From a virus: a stretch of 64,000 nucleotides of DNA. A program made the position numbers and the translations under genes. A model generated the notes under the pieces. The model was not told the DNA's origin and searched no databases. It saw only the letters and a program-made list of their open reading frames with translations. The first letter of the stretch is position 1. Each line of letters begins with the position of its first letter. Location of the stretch: positions 1 through 64,000 of IMG/VR virus record IMGVR_UViG_3300022682_000042; one strand, 5' to 3'. Shown one piece after another: positions 15,732-22,636 of the stretch.

Positions 15732-16165
15732 TGGCATCAAGAATTGGCTATACCAGTTTATCGGCCTCAACTTTATCGGCCTCAGCTACGTTTGTCAGTT
15801 TGGCCGATGACGGAAATGCGTCCGGGGGAATAATTGAGGCCAGTGATAATGGCCAGATGTATGGTGACTGGATATTGCAGGCCAGCTTTACGGCTGCCCC
15901 GTCGGGTGGGGTTTCCTTGTATTTTGTAACCAGTCACGGAAACCTGACAGTAGATGGTAATGGTTCGACAGACCCTCCCCCTAATGCCCTGGTCGGGGTA
16001 TTTTCAATGCGTCAGGTGACCGGTGTTCAGCGAGTCCCGATAAGTTTTTTACAAATTCCTAACCGGGATTTTTTCCCGGTTTATATTAACGAGACCGGTG
16101 TATCGATGGGGGCCGGTTCTAATGCAGCTTATTATGAGTTATATGACATAAACCCGGATGCCTGA
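15728..16165 (+). CDS. Virion structural protein, jelly-roll-like
   Basis: This 145-residue, beta-rich protein (GIIEASDNGQMYGDWILQAS; PSGGVSLYFVTSHG; NRDFFPVYINETG) looks like a carbohydrate-binding or receptor-tip module. It precedes the LamG fibre gene and overlaps it by one base. Two in-frame ATGs (15728, 15731) are possible starts. Confidence 0.55.
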   Translation: MMASRIGYTSLSASTLSASATFVSLADDGNASGGIIEASDNGQMYGDWILQASFTAAPSGGVSLYFVTSHGNLTVDGNGSTDPPPNALVGVFSMRQVTGVQRVPISFLQIPNRDFFPVYINETGVSMGAGSNAAYYELYDINPDA

Positions 16166-17781
16166 TGAGTATTAAGACCTTGCCCCTTTACCGGGGTTTG
16201 CGGCGGACGCTTTTTCCTGATGGTCCGTTTGAATTGAACAAAAACTCCCTACAGGCCAATGGGTTGGTGGCCTGGTGGCCGACAATTGCTAGCCGGGGTG
16301 GAAATGTTATGATGGATTTGGCTCGCCGTCATAACGCGGCTTTTAACGGCGGTTTGACCTGGACTATTGACCCCAATGCCGGAAATATTTTAGATTATAA
16401 TGGCTCCTCTGGCTATTTATCGTTTAGCCGTACCGGGGATATACCTACATCTTCTGAGGCTTTTACACTATCCGTTTGGATAGAAGACAATACTACTGTT
16501 GACAACCTAGGCACATATCATCGCATTATCTCATACTATGATGAATCACAAAATATCCAATTGGGATTAGGCCGAACAGAGACATCTGGTGATAGGTGTT
16601 TTTATATTTACAATTTGTCTGGTGGCGGTGGCGACCCATCAGAAGTAACAATGGGAGACGTTCCGTTGATTCTCAACCACGTTATCGCCACATTTGATGG
16701 CAGTAACGTATACAAGATATATCTCAACGGGTTCGATAAGGGTGGAGGATCAATGGTAACGGGGGTGGGGGGCTTTACCGCCAACTCAACGACCGTATAC
16801 ATCGGGCAACGGGGCAACGGGGCTTATGTTGACGGGACGATAGGTGACGTTAGGTTCTACAACCGCGCCTTGTCCGACGCCGAAGTCTGGCAACTCTACG
16901 ACCAGGCTACCCGGTGGGAACTGTACCAACCGGTCCAACCGAAATTTATAGTCACTATCCCGGTAGCCGGAGGGCCAACAACCGAAACTGTTAGCCATAT
17001 ATTGGCAGCCACCCTCCGAAAAACTCAGACAGTTGACCACATTCTAACAGCCACCTTACAAGAAACCAGGGCCGAAATTCACGTTCTGACTTCTACCCTC
17101 GAAAAGACCCAAACGGCCTCTCACGTCCTGACAGCCCAACTATCCGGGGTTTCAACTGTTACCCATATTCTAACCTCAACTCTTAAAAAAACTCAAACGG
17201 TTACTCACGTCCTGACTTCTACCCTTCAAAAGACTGATACAGCCACCCACGTCCTGACAACCGAACTTACTCAGACCCGGACAGCCACCCATATCCTAGC
17301 CTCAATCCTTGAAAAGACCCAGACGACCACCCACGTCTTAACGGCCGAACTTTCCCAGGCCGGGGTAGTTCAATACCTATTAACGGCCACCCTGTCTCAG
17401 ACCCAAACAGCTACCCATATCCTGGCTGCTACCCTATCTCAAACCCAAATGGCCACCTACGTCCTGACAACCCAACTATCAGGGGCCACAACTGTCAATC
17501 ACGTCTTGGTTGCTACCTTATCCCAGACCCAAACAGCTACCCATACCCTGGCTGCTACCCTCCAAGAAACCAGGACTGCTACTCACATTTTGACAGCCAC
17601 TTTGGGAATGGCCCAACTGACCCACGTCTTAACGGCTACCCTGATTTCCCTGGAAGTTCCGGGTCGGGTCGAGTTGGCCGGGTCATTGGTTTTGACTACA
17701 ATATTATCGGGTAGATTTGAGACCGGAAAAGCCTTGGCCGGACAATTCGAGGGAGCCATTGATTTAAGAGGAGAAAAATGA
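16165..17781 (+). CDS. LamG-domain fibre protein with 14-residue repeats
   Basis: This 538-residue protein has residues about 55-250 forming a concanavalin/LamG-like jelly roll (FTLSVWIEDNT ... NHVIATFDGSNVYKIYLNG ... TVYIGQRGNGAYVDGTIGDV, then RFYNRALSDAEVWQLY). Such domains bind glycans. Residues about 277-498 are a tandem repeat of a 14-residue unit with consensus THVLTATLSQTQTA, about 16 copies. The C-terminus is short and beta-rich. It is probably a surface fibre or adhesin of the virion. Confidence 0.8.
   Translation: MSIKTLPLYRGLRRTLFPDGPFELNKNSLQANGLVAWWPTIASRGGNVMMDLARRHNAAFNGGLTWTIDPNAGNILDYNGSSGYLSFSRTGDIPTSSEAFTLSVWIEDNTTVDNLGTYHRIISYYDESQNIQLGLGRTETSGDRCFYIYNLSGGGGDPSEVTMGDVPLILNHVIATFDGSNVYKIYLNGFDKGGGSMVTGVGGFTANSTTVYIGQRGNGAYVDGTIGDVRFYNRALSDAEVWQLYDQATRWELYQPVQPKFIVTIPVAGGPTTETVSHILAATLRKTQTVDHILTATLQETRAEIHVLTSTLEKTQTASHVLTAQLSGVSTVTHILTSTLKKTQTVTHVLTSTLQKTDTATHVLTTELTQTRTATHILASILEKTQTTTHVLTAELSQAGVVQYLLTATLSQTQTATHILAATLSQTQMATYVLTTQLSGATTVNHVLVATLSQTQTATHTLAATLQETRTATHILTATLGMAQLTHVLTATLISLEVPGRVELAGSLVLTTILSGRFETGKALAGQFEGAIDLRGEK
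16993..17658 (+). repeat. Tandem 42-bp coding repeats (14-residue unit)
   Basis: About 16 imperfect copies of a 14-codon unit encode the pattern H-[VIL]-L-x-[AST]-x-L-x-x-T-x-T-x-[TVA] with variable polar residues. Periodicity is regular except for one or two 13-residue units near the end. The copies have diverged at synonymous and non-synonymous sites, so the expansion is not very recent. A beta-solenoid or stalk structure is the likely outcome. Confidence 0.85.
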
Positions 17782-18122
17782 TGACGAAAGTCACTCAAGA
17801 TTTCGAGTATTGGACCGGGGATGATAAAACTTTGATCTATACAATTACCGGGTCAGACTCCGGTAGTGTCAACATGGCCGGGGCTACCTGTGAATGGCTC
17901 CTACAGGATGAGTATGACTCCGGGTCTTTGTTAAAACTTGCTACCGGGGGTAGTGGGATTACTATCTCAGGCTGTACGGTCTCAGTTCAACTATCAGCCT
18001 CAGATACTATCGGCCAGACCTGGCAAGGGACTTATCATACCCAATTGGCGGCCTCGGACGCAGCCGGGAATGTAGCTGTATTGGCCGTTGGTACTGCCCG
18101 AATACACCGGCGGGCCTACTAA
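17781..18122 (+). CDS. Baseplate/fibre-associated small beta protein
   Basis: This protein of about 113 residues has a pattern similar to BppU N-terminal-like Ig folds: DKTLIYTITGSDSGSVNMAG, ATCEWLLQDEYDSGSLLKLA, then TWQGTYHTQLAASDAAGNVA. Such proteins attach adhesins to the virion. It is coupled to the LamG fibre gene by ATGATG overlap, which supports a partner role. Confidence 0.6.
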   Translation: MTKVTQDFEYWTGDDKTLIYTITGSDSGSVNMAGATCEWLLQDEYDSGSLLKLATGGSGITISGCTVSVQLSASDTIGQTWQGTYHTQLAASDAAGNVAVLAVGTARIHRRAY

Positions 18123-18132
18123 GGAGGATATT

Positions 18133-18651
18133 ATGAGCTATTCAAGCCCTAGTGCCGTTGGGGCCTTATGTCGTAACCTATTAGGCGAGTTTGTGACCTG
18201 GACCGATAGCAGTTGCCCTACCCGGCAACAGGTAGACGGCTGGTTATCGTCCGGTTGTTCCATTATCGAGGCCCGTCTATCAGCCCTGGGTTACTCAGTC
18301 CCGGTCAGTCAGGGGACCAGGGCCTATGATTGGCTATCGGACCTCAATACCCTGTTTGGGGTCAGCCGGGCCGAGTTAAGCCGGACCACAGCCACTATCG
18401 GGCCGGGGGAAAGAAGCCGGGGAGAGCTATTTTCTGAAATGTTTTATGATGGCCTTGACAGGTTGGCCGATATTGACCTGTCCAGTATGGGGGTAAGCCG
18501 GGCCAGCCGGGGGGTGATGTATGCCGGGGGTATCTCAGTGGCCGACAAGCAAACTCAGGAGGCCGATACAGACCGGGTGAAACCACGTTATGAACGGGAT
18601 ATGTTTAGATTTCCGGGGGTCCAGGACCCAACCGGAGGAACGGCCAGTTAG
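18133..18651 (+). CDS. Head-tail connector-like protein
   Basis: The start follows AAGGAGGAT. The protein has 172 residues, mainly helical: VGALCRNLLGEFVTWTDSSC, then QQVDGWLSSGCSIIEARLSALGY and a disordered C-terminus. Its size and helical N-terminus fit gp6-like head-tail adaptors, and it lies upstream of the gp10-like and tail terminator genes. It is an assignment by position and fold pattern only. Confidence 0.5.
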   Translation: MSYSSPSAVGALCRNLLGEFVTWTDSSCPTRQQVDGWLSSGCSIIEARLSALGYSVPVSQGTRAYDWLSDLNTLFGVSRAELSRTTATIGPGERSRGELFSEMFYDGLDRLADIDLSSMGVSRASRGVMYAGGISVADKQTQEADTDRVKPRYERDMFRFPGVQDPTGGTAS

Positions 18652-18660
18652 GAGGTTATT

Positions 18661-19440
18661 ATGACACAGTACAGAAGCTACAAAAAGCCAGAAGTGCCAT
18701 TTGGTATTATGGTTTCCGGTGGGTCTATTCCAGGCTGGTCCTATGTCCATAAATTCGGGCGAAATCCGGCTTGTGCTGCCGATACCAAAGAAATCATCTG
18801 GGACGGCTCCAGAGGAACCTATGAATGGCCTGACTCGGCCTGTACCCTGTCTATTCAATCTACTTCTGCCTGTGATGTAGCCACTACCGGGGCCGGGGCG
18901 CAAACGGTTAAAATCTATGGCCATAATGCCAGCCGGTCAGAAATATCTGAGACCGTATCTCTAAATGGGACAACGACCGTTAATTCGGCCTGCGCTTATA
19001 GTCGGGTATTTAGAATGGAGGTTACTCAGGCCGGGTCAGATATGCACAATCACGGCATTATATCGGCTTGTGCAAATAGCTATGGATTGGCCTATATTTC
19101 GGCTTCATACAATCAGACCTTGATGGCCCTATATTCTATTCCAGATGACCGGGAGGGATTTTTGGTTGATTGGTATGGGTCTGTCAATATTTCAAGTAAA
19201 ATTGCCGCTGAACGAGAGGCTGACCTAACTCTATGGATTCGTGGGGCCAGTTCAAATAATGCTTTTCAGATTAAGGACTTTATTGGCCTTAACTCTAATG
19301 GGGCCGGTCATGCTGAAATAGATTTTAACCCGAACCGTTATCTAGCTCCCGGTACAGACCTTTATATTTCAGCTTGCGCCCAGGATGCTGATACAGACAT
19401 ATCGGCCGGTTTTGACATTTACCTACATGATATAACGTAA
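18661..19440 (+). CDS. Virion structural protein
   Basis: This 259-residue, beta-rich protein (PGWSYVHKFGRNPACAADTK; EIIWDGSRGTYEWPDSACTL; DDREGFLVDWYGSVNIS) is of a type seen among structural proteins of marine and environmental phages. A GGAGG site lies 4 bases upstream. It is the last gene before a new promoter at 19445. Its role in the virion is not resolved. Confidence 0.6.
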   Translation: MTQYRSYKKPEVPFGIMVSGGSIPGWSYVHKFGRNPACAADTKEIIWDGSRGTYEWPDSACTLSIQSTSACDVATTGAGAQTVKIYGHNASRSEISETVSLNGTTTVNSACAYSRVFRMEVTQAGSDMHNHGIISACANSYGLAYISASYNQTLMALYSIPDDREGFLVDWYGSVNISSKIAAEREADLTLWIRGASSNNAFQIKDFIGLNSNGAGHAEIDFNPNRYLAPGTDLYISACAQDADTDISAGFDIYLHDIT

Positions 19441-19444
19441 CCCC

Positions 19445-19473
19445 TTGCAGTCTGCCTCAAAATGTTGTATAGT
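19445..19473 (+). promoter_or_regulatory. Promoter of the glycosyltransferase operon
   Basis: TTGCAG 19445-19450 and TATAGT 19468-19473 have a 17-bp spacer. The downstream leader (19480-19640) can fold extensively. CCCTGGTC near 19511 can pair with GGCCAGGG just after the GTG at 19556. The sequence at 19564-19577 can pair with 19618-19631 (12 of 14 positions). Confidence 0.65.
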
Positions 19474-19537
19474 ATTTTTACAGATTACAACAGTTTGATA
19501 TGGGCCGGGGGTCCCTGGTCAGAAAAGGAAAACTACC

Positions 19538-19672
19538 TTGCAAAAGGAGAAGGAGGTGGGCCAGGGCAGTTCTATTCAAGCGTATAACGTTGTCTTCATT
19601 TATGCAGACAATCAGCATGAATGGAACTGCTCTAGTCCCAGTGGCGTAGTCTATCGCCATCAAGTGGTTTGA
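19538..19672 (+). pseudogene. Out-of-frame N-terminal segment of the glycosyltransferase
   Basis: An open frame from TTG 19538 or GTG 19556 (GGAGAAGGAG immediately upstream) encodes AYNVVFIYADNQHEWNCS, a typical first strand of a GT-B glycosyltransferase, and then stops at 19670. The continuation QWRSLSPSSGLNRAGQGW lies in the -1 frame. Joining them near 19632-19636 restores the expected family N-terminus (EWNCS..WRS..P..GLNRAG). This may be a sequencing indel, a real mutation or a programmed frameshift; no classic slippery heptamer is visible. Confidence 0.55.
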
Positions 19673-20967
19673 ATCGGGCCGGCCAAGGCTGGTCTGGTAG
19701 ACTCATTCACGTTTCCGGATTCACCGAGTTCCTCAACCCCGTCATTCAAGACATTCTGATGCCGGCCGATGTGATTATCGTCCAACGTAATGTCATCCAT
19801 CCCAGGGTTTATGATGCTATGGCCTATTGGCAAGGGATGGGAAAACCGGTAGTGGTTGATCTGGATGACGCCTACCATTTTTTGCCCTGGTCCAATCCGG
19901 CCCGGCCTTTCTGGTTCCTGAAACCCCTGCCGGATGTAGACGGGGTAGAACGGGAAGGGGCCGGTATTAGGTTGCTTGAGGAAGGTCTGGTTAGAGCTGA
20001 CGGTCTGGTAGCCCCGAACAAGCTGTTGTTGGCCGATTGGGAGTATGCCAGCGGCAATAGTTATTTTATCCAGAATTATGCCGAGCCATCCTGGTGGGGA
20101 GTGCCACCCCCCGGCCCGTGGGTTCCATCCGGTCAACAACATTGGACCTGTAAAGATGATGACCGGCTCTGGCCCGTTAAGTGGTGGCGAGACAGAAACA
20201 GAACGGTCAGGGGCCTACCCCCCCGGTCTATCCTCAAGAAAGGATTGGGGATAAAAGATAGAATAGTTATTGGGTGGGGTGGGTCGATGTCCCACTATGA
20301 CAGTTTTTGGGGGAGTGGTCTAATGCAAGCCATCCCCAAAATATCGGCCCGATACCCCGAAGTCCTGTGGATGATCTGTGGGGGCGAGAAACGGCTTTAT
20401 GAACAGTTAGAGGTTCCGGCCCGACAAAAGTTCTGGCAACACGGCGTTCCTCCCCAACAATGGCCCGAAATAGTCTGCCGGTTTGACGTGGGCCTGGCCC
20501 CCCTGTATGGGCCTTATGACCAGCGTCGGTCCTGGATAAAAGGAATTGAGTATGCTCTGGCCGGAACCCCGTGGGTTGCTACCAGGGGCGAGACTTACAA
20601 GGGCCTGATAGACTGGCCTGCCGGCCTACAAGGGCCGGAAAGCGCCGAATGGTGGGAAGATAGCTTAGAGGTTATTCTGTCTGACCTTGAGGGCTGGCAG
20701 GATAAGGCCGAGGCCCTGTTACCGGAGGCCCGAAAGCGGTTCATTATTGACAATAACCTGGACAAATACAGTCAGGCTATTAACCAGATGATAGCCGATA
20801 AACAACAGGCCGGGCAGGGTGAGGTGGTTCTGCCGAACGTGATAAGGATACCAAAAAATGGCAAAAAGGAAAAGGAAGTCAGTCGGGACATCCCGACCGG
20901 AGAAATTATCAGTCTTGACGGCCCAGGCCCCAATGGGGTCAGAGAGGTTGAAATTAAAACCGGGTAA
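19669..20967 (+). CDS. Glycosyltransferase, GT-B type (frameshifted N-terminus)
   Basis: This open frame of 432 residues starts at TTG 19669 but is open back to 19636. Its motifs are those of the phage and bacterial GT4-like group: VIIVQRNVIHPRVYDAMAYW, VVVDLDDAYH, RADGLVAPNKLL, IGWGGSMSHY, LWMICGGEKRL, DVGLAPLYGPYDQRRSWIKGIEYALAG, and a nucleotide-sugar site E in KGIEYALAGTPWVA. It transfers a sugar from a nucleotide donor to an unknown acceptor. It sits inside the virion assembly region, so glycosylation of virion proteins is a reasonable inference. The first strand is encoded in another frame (19538-19672). Confidence 0.8.
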   Translation: MNRAGQGWSGRLIHVSGFTEFLNPVIQDILMPADVIIVQRNVIHPRVYDAMAYWQGMGKPVVVDLDDAYHFLPWSNPARPFWFLKPLPDVDGVEREGAGIRLLEEGLVRADGLVAPNKLLLADWEYASGNSYFIQNYAEPSWWGVPPPGPWVPSGQQHWTCKDDDRLWPVKWWRDRNRTVRGLPPRSILKKGLGIKDRIVIGWGGSMSHYDSFWGSGLMQAIPKISARYPEVLWMICGGEKRLYEQLEVPARQKFWQHGVPPQQWPEIVCRFDVGLAPLYGPYDQRRSWIKGIEYALAGTPWVATRGETYKGLIDWPAGLQGPESAEWWEDSLEVILSDLEGWQDKAEALLPEARKRFIIDNNLDKYSQAINQMIADKQQAGQGEVVLPNVIRIPKNGKKEKEVSRDIPTGEIISLDGPGPNGVREVEIKTG

Positions 20968-21079
20968 TGTGTTGATGTTGGCTGAGGAGGTTGGGGGTCA
21001 ATTGCCGACTATTGCCGGGGTTGAGGTAGGACGGGCTTTGACTTATGATTTGATACAATTTCTGAATAGGAATTGTTGA
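20858..21079 (+). CDS. Small overlapping hypothetical gene
   Basis: A frame of 73 residues begins inside the glycosyltransferase 3' end (110-bp overlap) with a basic MAKRKRKS start. It continues 112 bases past its stop into KLKPGNVLMLAEEVGGQLPT ... IAGVEVGRALTYDLIQFLN. The part beyond the overlap has ordinary coding character, and its position before the integron-like island makes it the last backbone gene of this block. The function is unknown; it may be spurious. Confidence 0.4.
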   Translation: MAKRKRKSVGTSRPEKLSVLTAQAPMGSERLKLKPGNVLMLAEEVGGQLPTIAGVEVGRALTYDLIQFLNRNC

Positions 21080-21165
21080 CCGAAATAGGTTTGGTGATTA
21101 TCCGAATCATAAATTTGTACCCTATACAGCCAATATTCTTCGTGTCAATCTCTGTTGCTTAAGCC

Positions 21166-21268
21166 ATATAACGCCCGCCAATAAGCCGCGCCAACGGGAC
21201 TTGGTTTATAGTTGAGCCTTACAGCCAGAGGCACGTGTCTGGCGTCGGCTTTATTGGCTTTGTTAGGT
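21166..21268 (-). other. attC-like site 1 (terminal)
   Basis: On the minus strand it reads CCTAACAAAGCCAATAAAGC at the gene side and ends GGCTTATTGGCGGGCGTTAT. The arms GCCAATAA(A)GCCG pair around an internal imperfect hairpin. The outer core GTTATAT departs from GTTRRRY, as is often seen for terminal sites. The stop codon of the cassette gene ending at 21263 lies in the first core. Confidence 0.75.
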
Positions 21269-21502
21269 TGCGTCTTGGCTATCTTGCATTGCCAGATACA
21301 GCCCTAGCACAACTTTGTCCATTACCATTTCAAGATCGGTTTGCGACCAGATTGCAAACCCTTTTTGCTTGTCAAAAATAGCCTGATTTATTTTGCGACG
21401 TTTTAATGGCTTACCTGTTCGCTTATTTAGACCGTAGTCAAAATCTTCCGTAAGGCACTTTAATATTTTTTTCTTTGCTAACCGTATATCTGATTTGTTC
21501 AT
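21263..21502 (-). CDS. Cassette gene D, hypothetical
   Basis: This 79-residue, basic, mostly helical protein (SDIRLAKKKILKCLTEDFDYG; KRRKINQAIFDKQKGF; TDLEMVMDKVVLGLYLAMQD) has no recognised family. Its ATG lies 5-6 bases after the attC2 core and its TAA is inside the attC1 core, so the gene fills exactly one cassette. Expression probably comes from the upstream cassette promoter region. The unknown function is typical of environmental integron cassettes. Confidence 0.65.
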   Translation of the reverse strand: MNKSDIRLAKKKILKCLTEDFDYGLNKRTGKPLKRRKINQAIFDKQKGFAIWSQTDLEMVMDKVVLGLYLAMQDSQDAT

Positions 21503-21507
21503 AGCAA

Positions 21508-21592
21508 CCTAACGCCCGCCAATGAGCGGCGGGCTACTGTGATTGTTTGTGATGGCCAGAATCAACCGTCCGCTCCATTGGCATTGTTGGGC
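21508..21592 (-). other. attC-like site 2
   Basis: The best-formed site of the array. On the plus strand CCTAACGCCCGCCAATGAGC opens it and CCATTGGCATTGTTGGGC closes it. GCCAATG(G)AGCGG(A)CGG pairs with its complement with one or two extrahelical bases, as required for strand-specific folding. The core sites GTTAGGT and GTTGGGC both fit GTTRRRY. Confidence 0.85.
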
Positions 21593-21740
21593 GGATGCAT
21601 ACCGGATAGCAATGCTTCTGGTATGATGCGCCCTGAGCGTTTGGTTGAAAAAAATACATTTTCTGGCCTGCCTCGATAACCGCACCGCATTTGTCACAGG
21701 TCGTTATGTAATCGTTGACAACTGGCTCAAAATTAAACAA
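21534..21740 (-). CDS. Cassette gene C, small zinc-motif protein
   Basis: This 68-residue protein uses a TTG start with GAGGTGG upstream. Residues 10-50 carry CDKCGAVIEAGQKMYFFQ ... HCYPVC, a plausible zinc-binding CxxC...HxxxxC arrangement. The last 20 or so codons run through attC2, a common property of small cassette genes. No family is recognised. Confidence 0.6.
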   Translation of the reverse strand: MFNFEPVVNDYITTCDKCGAVIEAGQKMYFFQPNAQGASYQKHCYPVCIRPTMPMERTVDSGHHKQSQ

Positions 21741-21770
21741 GTTCCACCTCTAAGCTATCCGCCTAACGAT

Positions 21771-21886
21771 CTGAGTTGTGGCGATTGCGGGTTGGCTCCA
21801 CAACTATGATTTACAGAATATTTGCAGCCCCAACCGACCACAATTAAAAGCAAGATTAGCAATTCGCTACGAACGACTTGTTAGCT
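21771..21886 (-). other. attC-like site 3
   Basis: The left core on the plus strand is GCCTAAC (21771-21777) and the right core is GTTAGCT (21880-21886). The arms GTTGTGGCGATTGC and GCAATTCGCTACGAAC pair imperfectly. A 20-base stretch, TGAGTTGTGGCGATTGCGGG, is shared exactly with site 4, which marks the two as the same attC type. Confidence 0.8.
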
Positions 21887-22114
21887 ACCGTGACGGCTGG
21901 CATAGACACGCAAACACCGCTTGCAGGCATTGGCTAACGGTACATTTATGGTCATCCGGTAGCCATTAGAATATTTTCCGCTGGTATCAAAACCACGTCC
22001 GCAAATTGGCGCACTAATATGTCCGGCTTCAATTAAATTTTGGCGGCTTTTACCTTCGCCAGCCTCATAAACCAAATGTAACTTTTGACCACCTTTGATT
22101 TGCATATAACGCAT
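21881..22114 (-). CDS. Cassette gene B, hypothetical
   Basis: The start at 22114 is chosen because GGAGG lies 5 bases upstream; the longer frame to 22171 lies in the attC4 region. The protein has 77 residues: MQIKGGQKLHLVYEAGEGKS, then CGRGFDTSGKYSNGYRMTIN and CKRCLRVYASRHG. It has three or four cysteines in a possible zinc knuckle. The TAA stop is part of the attC3 core. The function is unknown. Confidence 0.65.
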   Translation of the reverse strand: MRYMQIKGGQKLHLVYEAGEGKSRQNLIEAGHISAPICGRGFDTSGKYSNGYRMTINVPLANACKRCLRVYASRHGS

Positions 22115-22134
22115 TTTGGCCTCCAAAAGAAGGT

Positions 22135-22259
22135 AGCTAACTATTGAGTTGTGGCGATTGCGGGCCAGCACCGAACCGCAACATAATTGATAGATACGCT
22201 GGCAAGACTATTTCAAAAATCGCTGTGGTAGCAATTCGCCCACCAACGATTTGTTATTA
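22135..22259 (-). other. attC-like site 4 (first cassette)
   Basis: The left core AGCTAAC (22135-22141) and right core GTTATTA (22253-22259) bound arms GTTGTGGCGATTGC and GCAATTCGCCCACCAAC, with an internal GCCAGC/GCTGGC hairpin. The shared 20-mer with site 3 supports homology. The cores deviate slightly from GTTRRRY. Confidence 0.75.
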
Positions 22260-22546
22260 CGGGGTTGGATTACAAAGCCGTATTTCTCTTGCCTCACCCG
22301 TTCTTTTTCAACCCAAAGGGCGCGGACATTAGCCACTTTCTGGTTATCAATTTCACCATCTGTAAATAATATCCCTTCGGGGTCATCGCGGTAATCCCAC
22401 ACCCCGCCAAGTTTAACTTCGCCTGTTTCTCTATCAAAAACAACTTCAAGGGCCAACCCTAACGGATGAAAGAACTGCCGGTTCGCCTCTTGCAAAAAAC
22501 CCTTCTCTTGAAATTCTTTTATGTTTATACGTTTGATTTCTGGCAT
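22208..22546 (-). CDS. Cassette gene A, conserved hypothetical
   Basis: The start at 22546 has GGAGG 6 bases upstream. The protein has 112 residues with the run GFLQEANRQFFHPLGLALEV then DRETGEVKLGGVWDYRDDPE, a conserved phage and bacterial protein type of unknown function, judged from memory. It is the cassette nearest the recombinase and is read from the Pc-like promoter at 22634-22606. The 3' end overlaps attC4. Confidence 0.7.
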   Translation of the reverse strand: MPEIKRINIKEFQEKGFLQEANRQFFHPLGLALEVVFDRETGEVKLGGVWDYRDDPEGILFTDGEIDNQKVANVRALWVEKERVRQEKYGFVIQPRNNKSLVGELLPQRFLK

Positions 22547-22600
22547 CTTGCCTCCGATCTTAAAACAAGTACATAACAATATTATAACATTACACCTTGC

Positions 22601-22634
22601 TTGATATTATACCCAACCTATGCTATAATGTCAA
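22601..22634. promoter_or_regulatory. Overlapping divergent Pint-like and Pc-like promoters
   Basis: Rightward: TTGATA 22601-22606 and TATAAT 22624-22629. Leftward on the minus strand: TTGACA 22634-22629 and TATAAT 22611-22606. Both spacers are exactly 17 bp and the two promoters overlap almost completely, so they should be mutually exclusive. This matches the intI/Pc intergenic organisation of integrons. The rightward transcript would start at or next to ATG 22637, i.e. leaderless. Confidence 0.85.
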
Positions 22635-22636
22635 AT

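Noticed and set aside
16993-17658. Regular 42-bp repeats considered as a CRISPR array
   Set aside because: Repeats are contiguous with no spacers, keep one reading frame and encode a 14-residue protein repeat.
19869-20142. Minus-strand frames inside the glycosyltransferase gene
   Set aside because: They shadow a gene with clear GT-B motifs and have no independent start signals.
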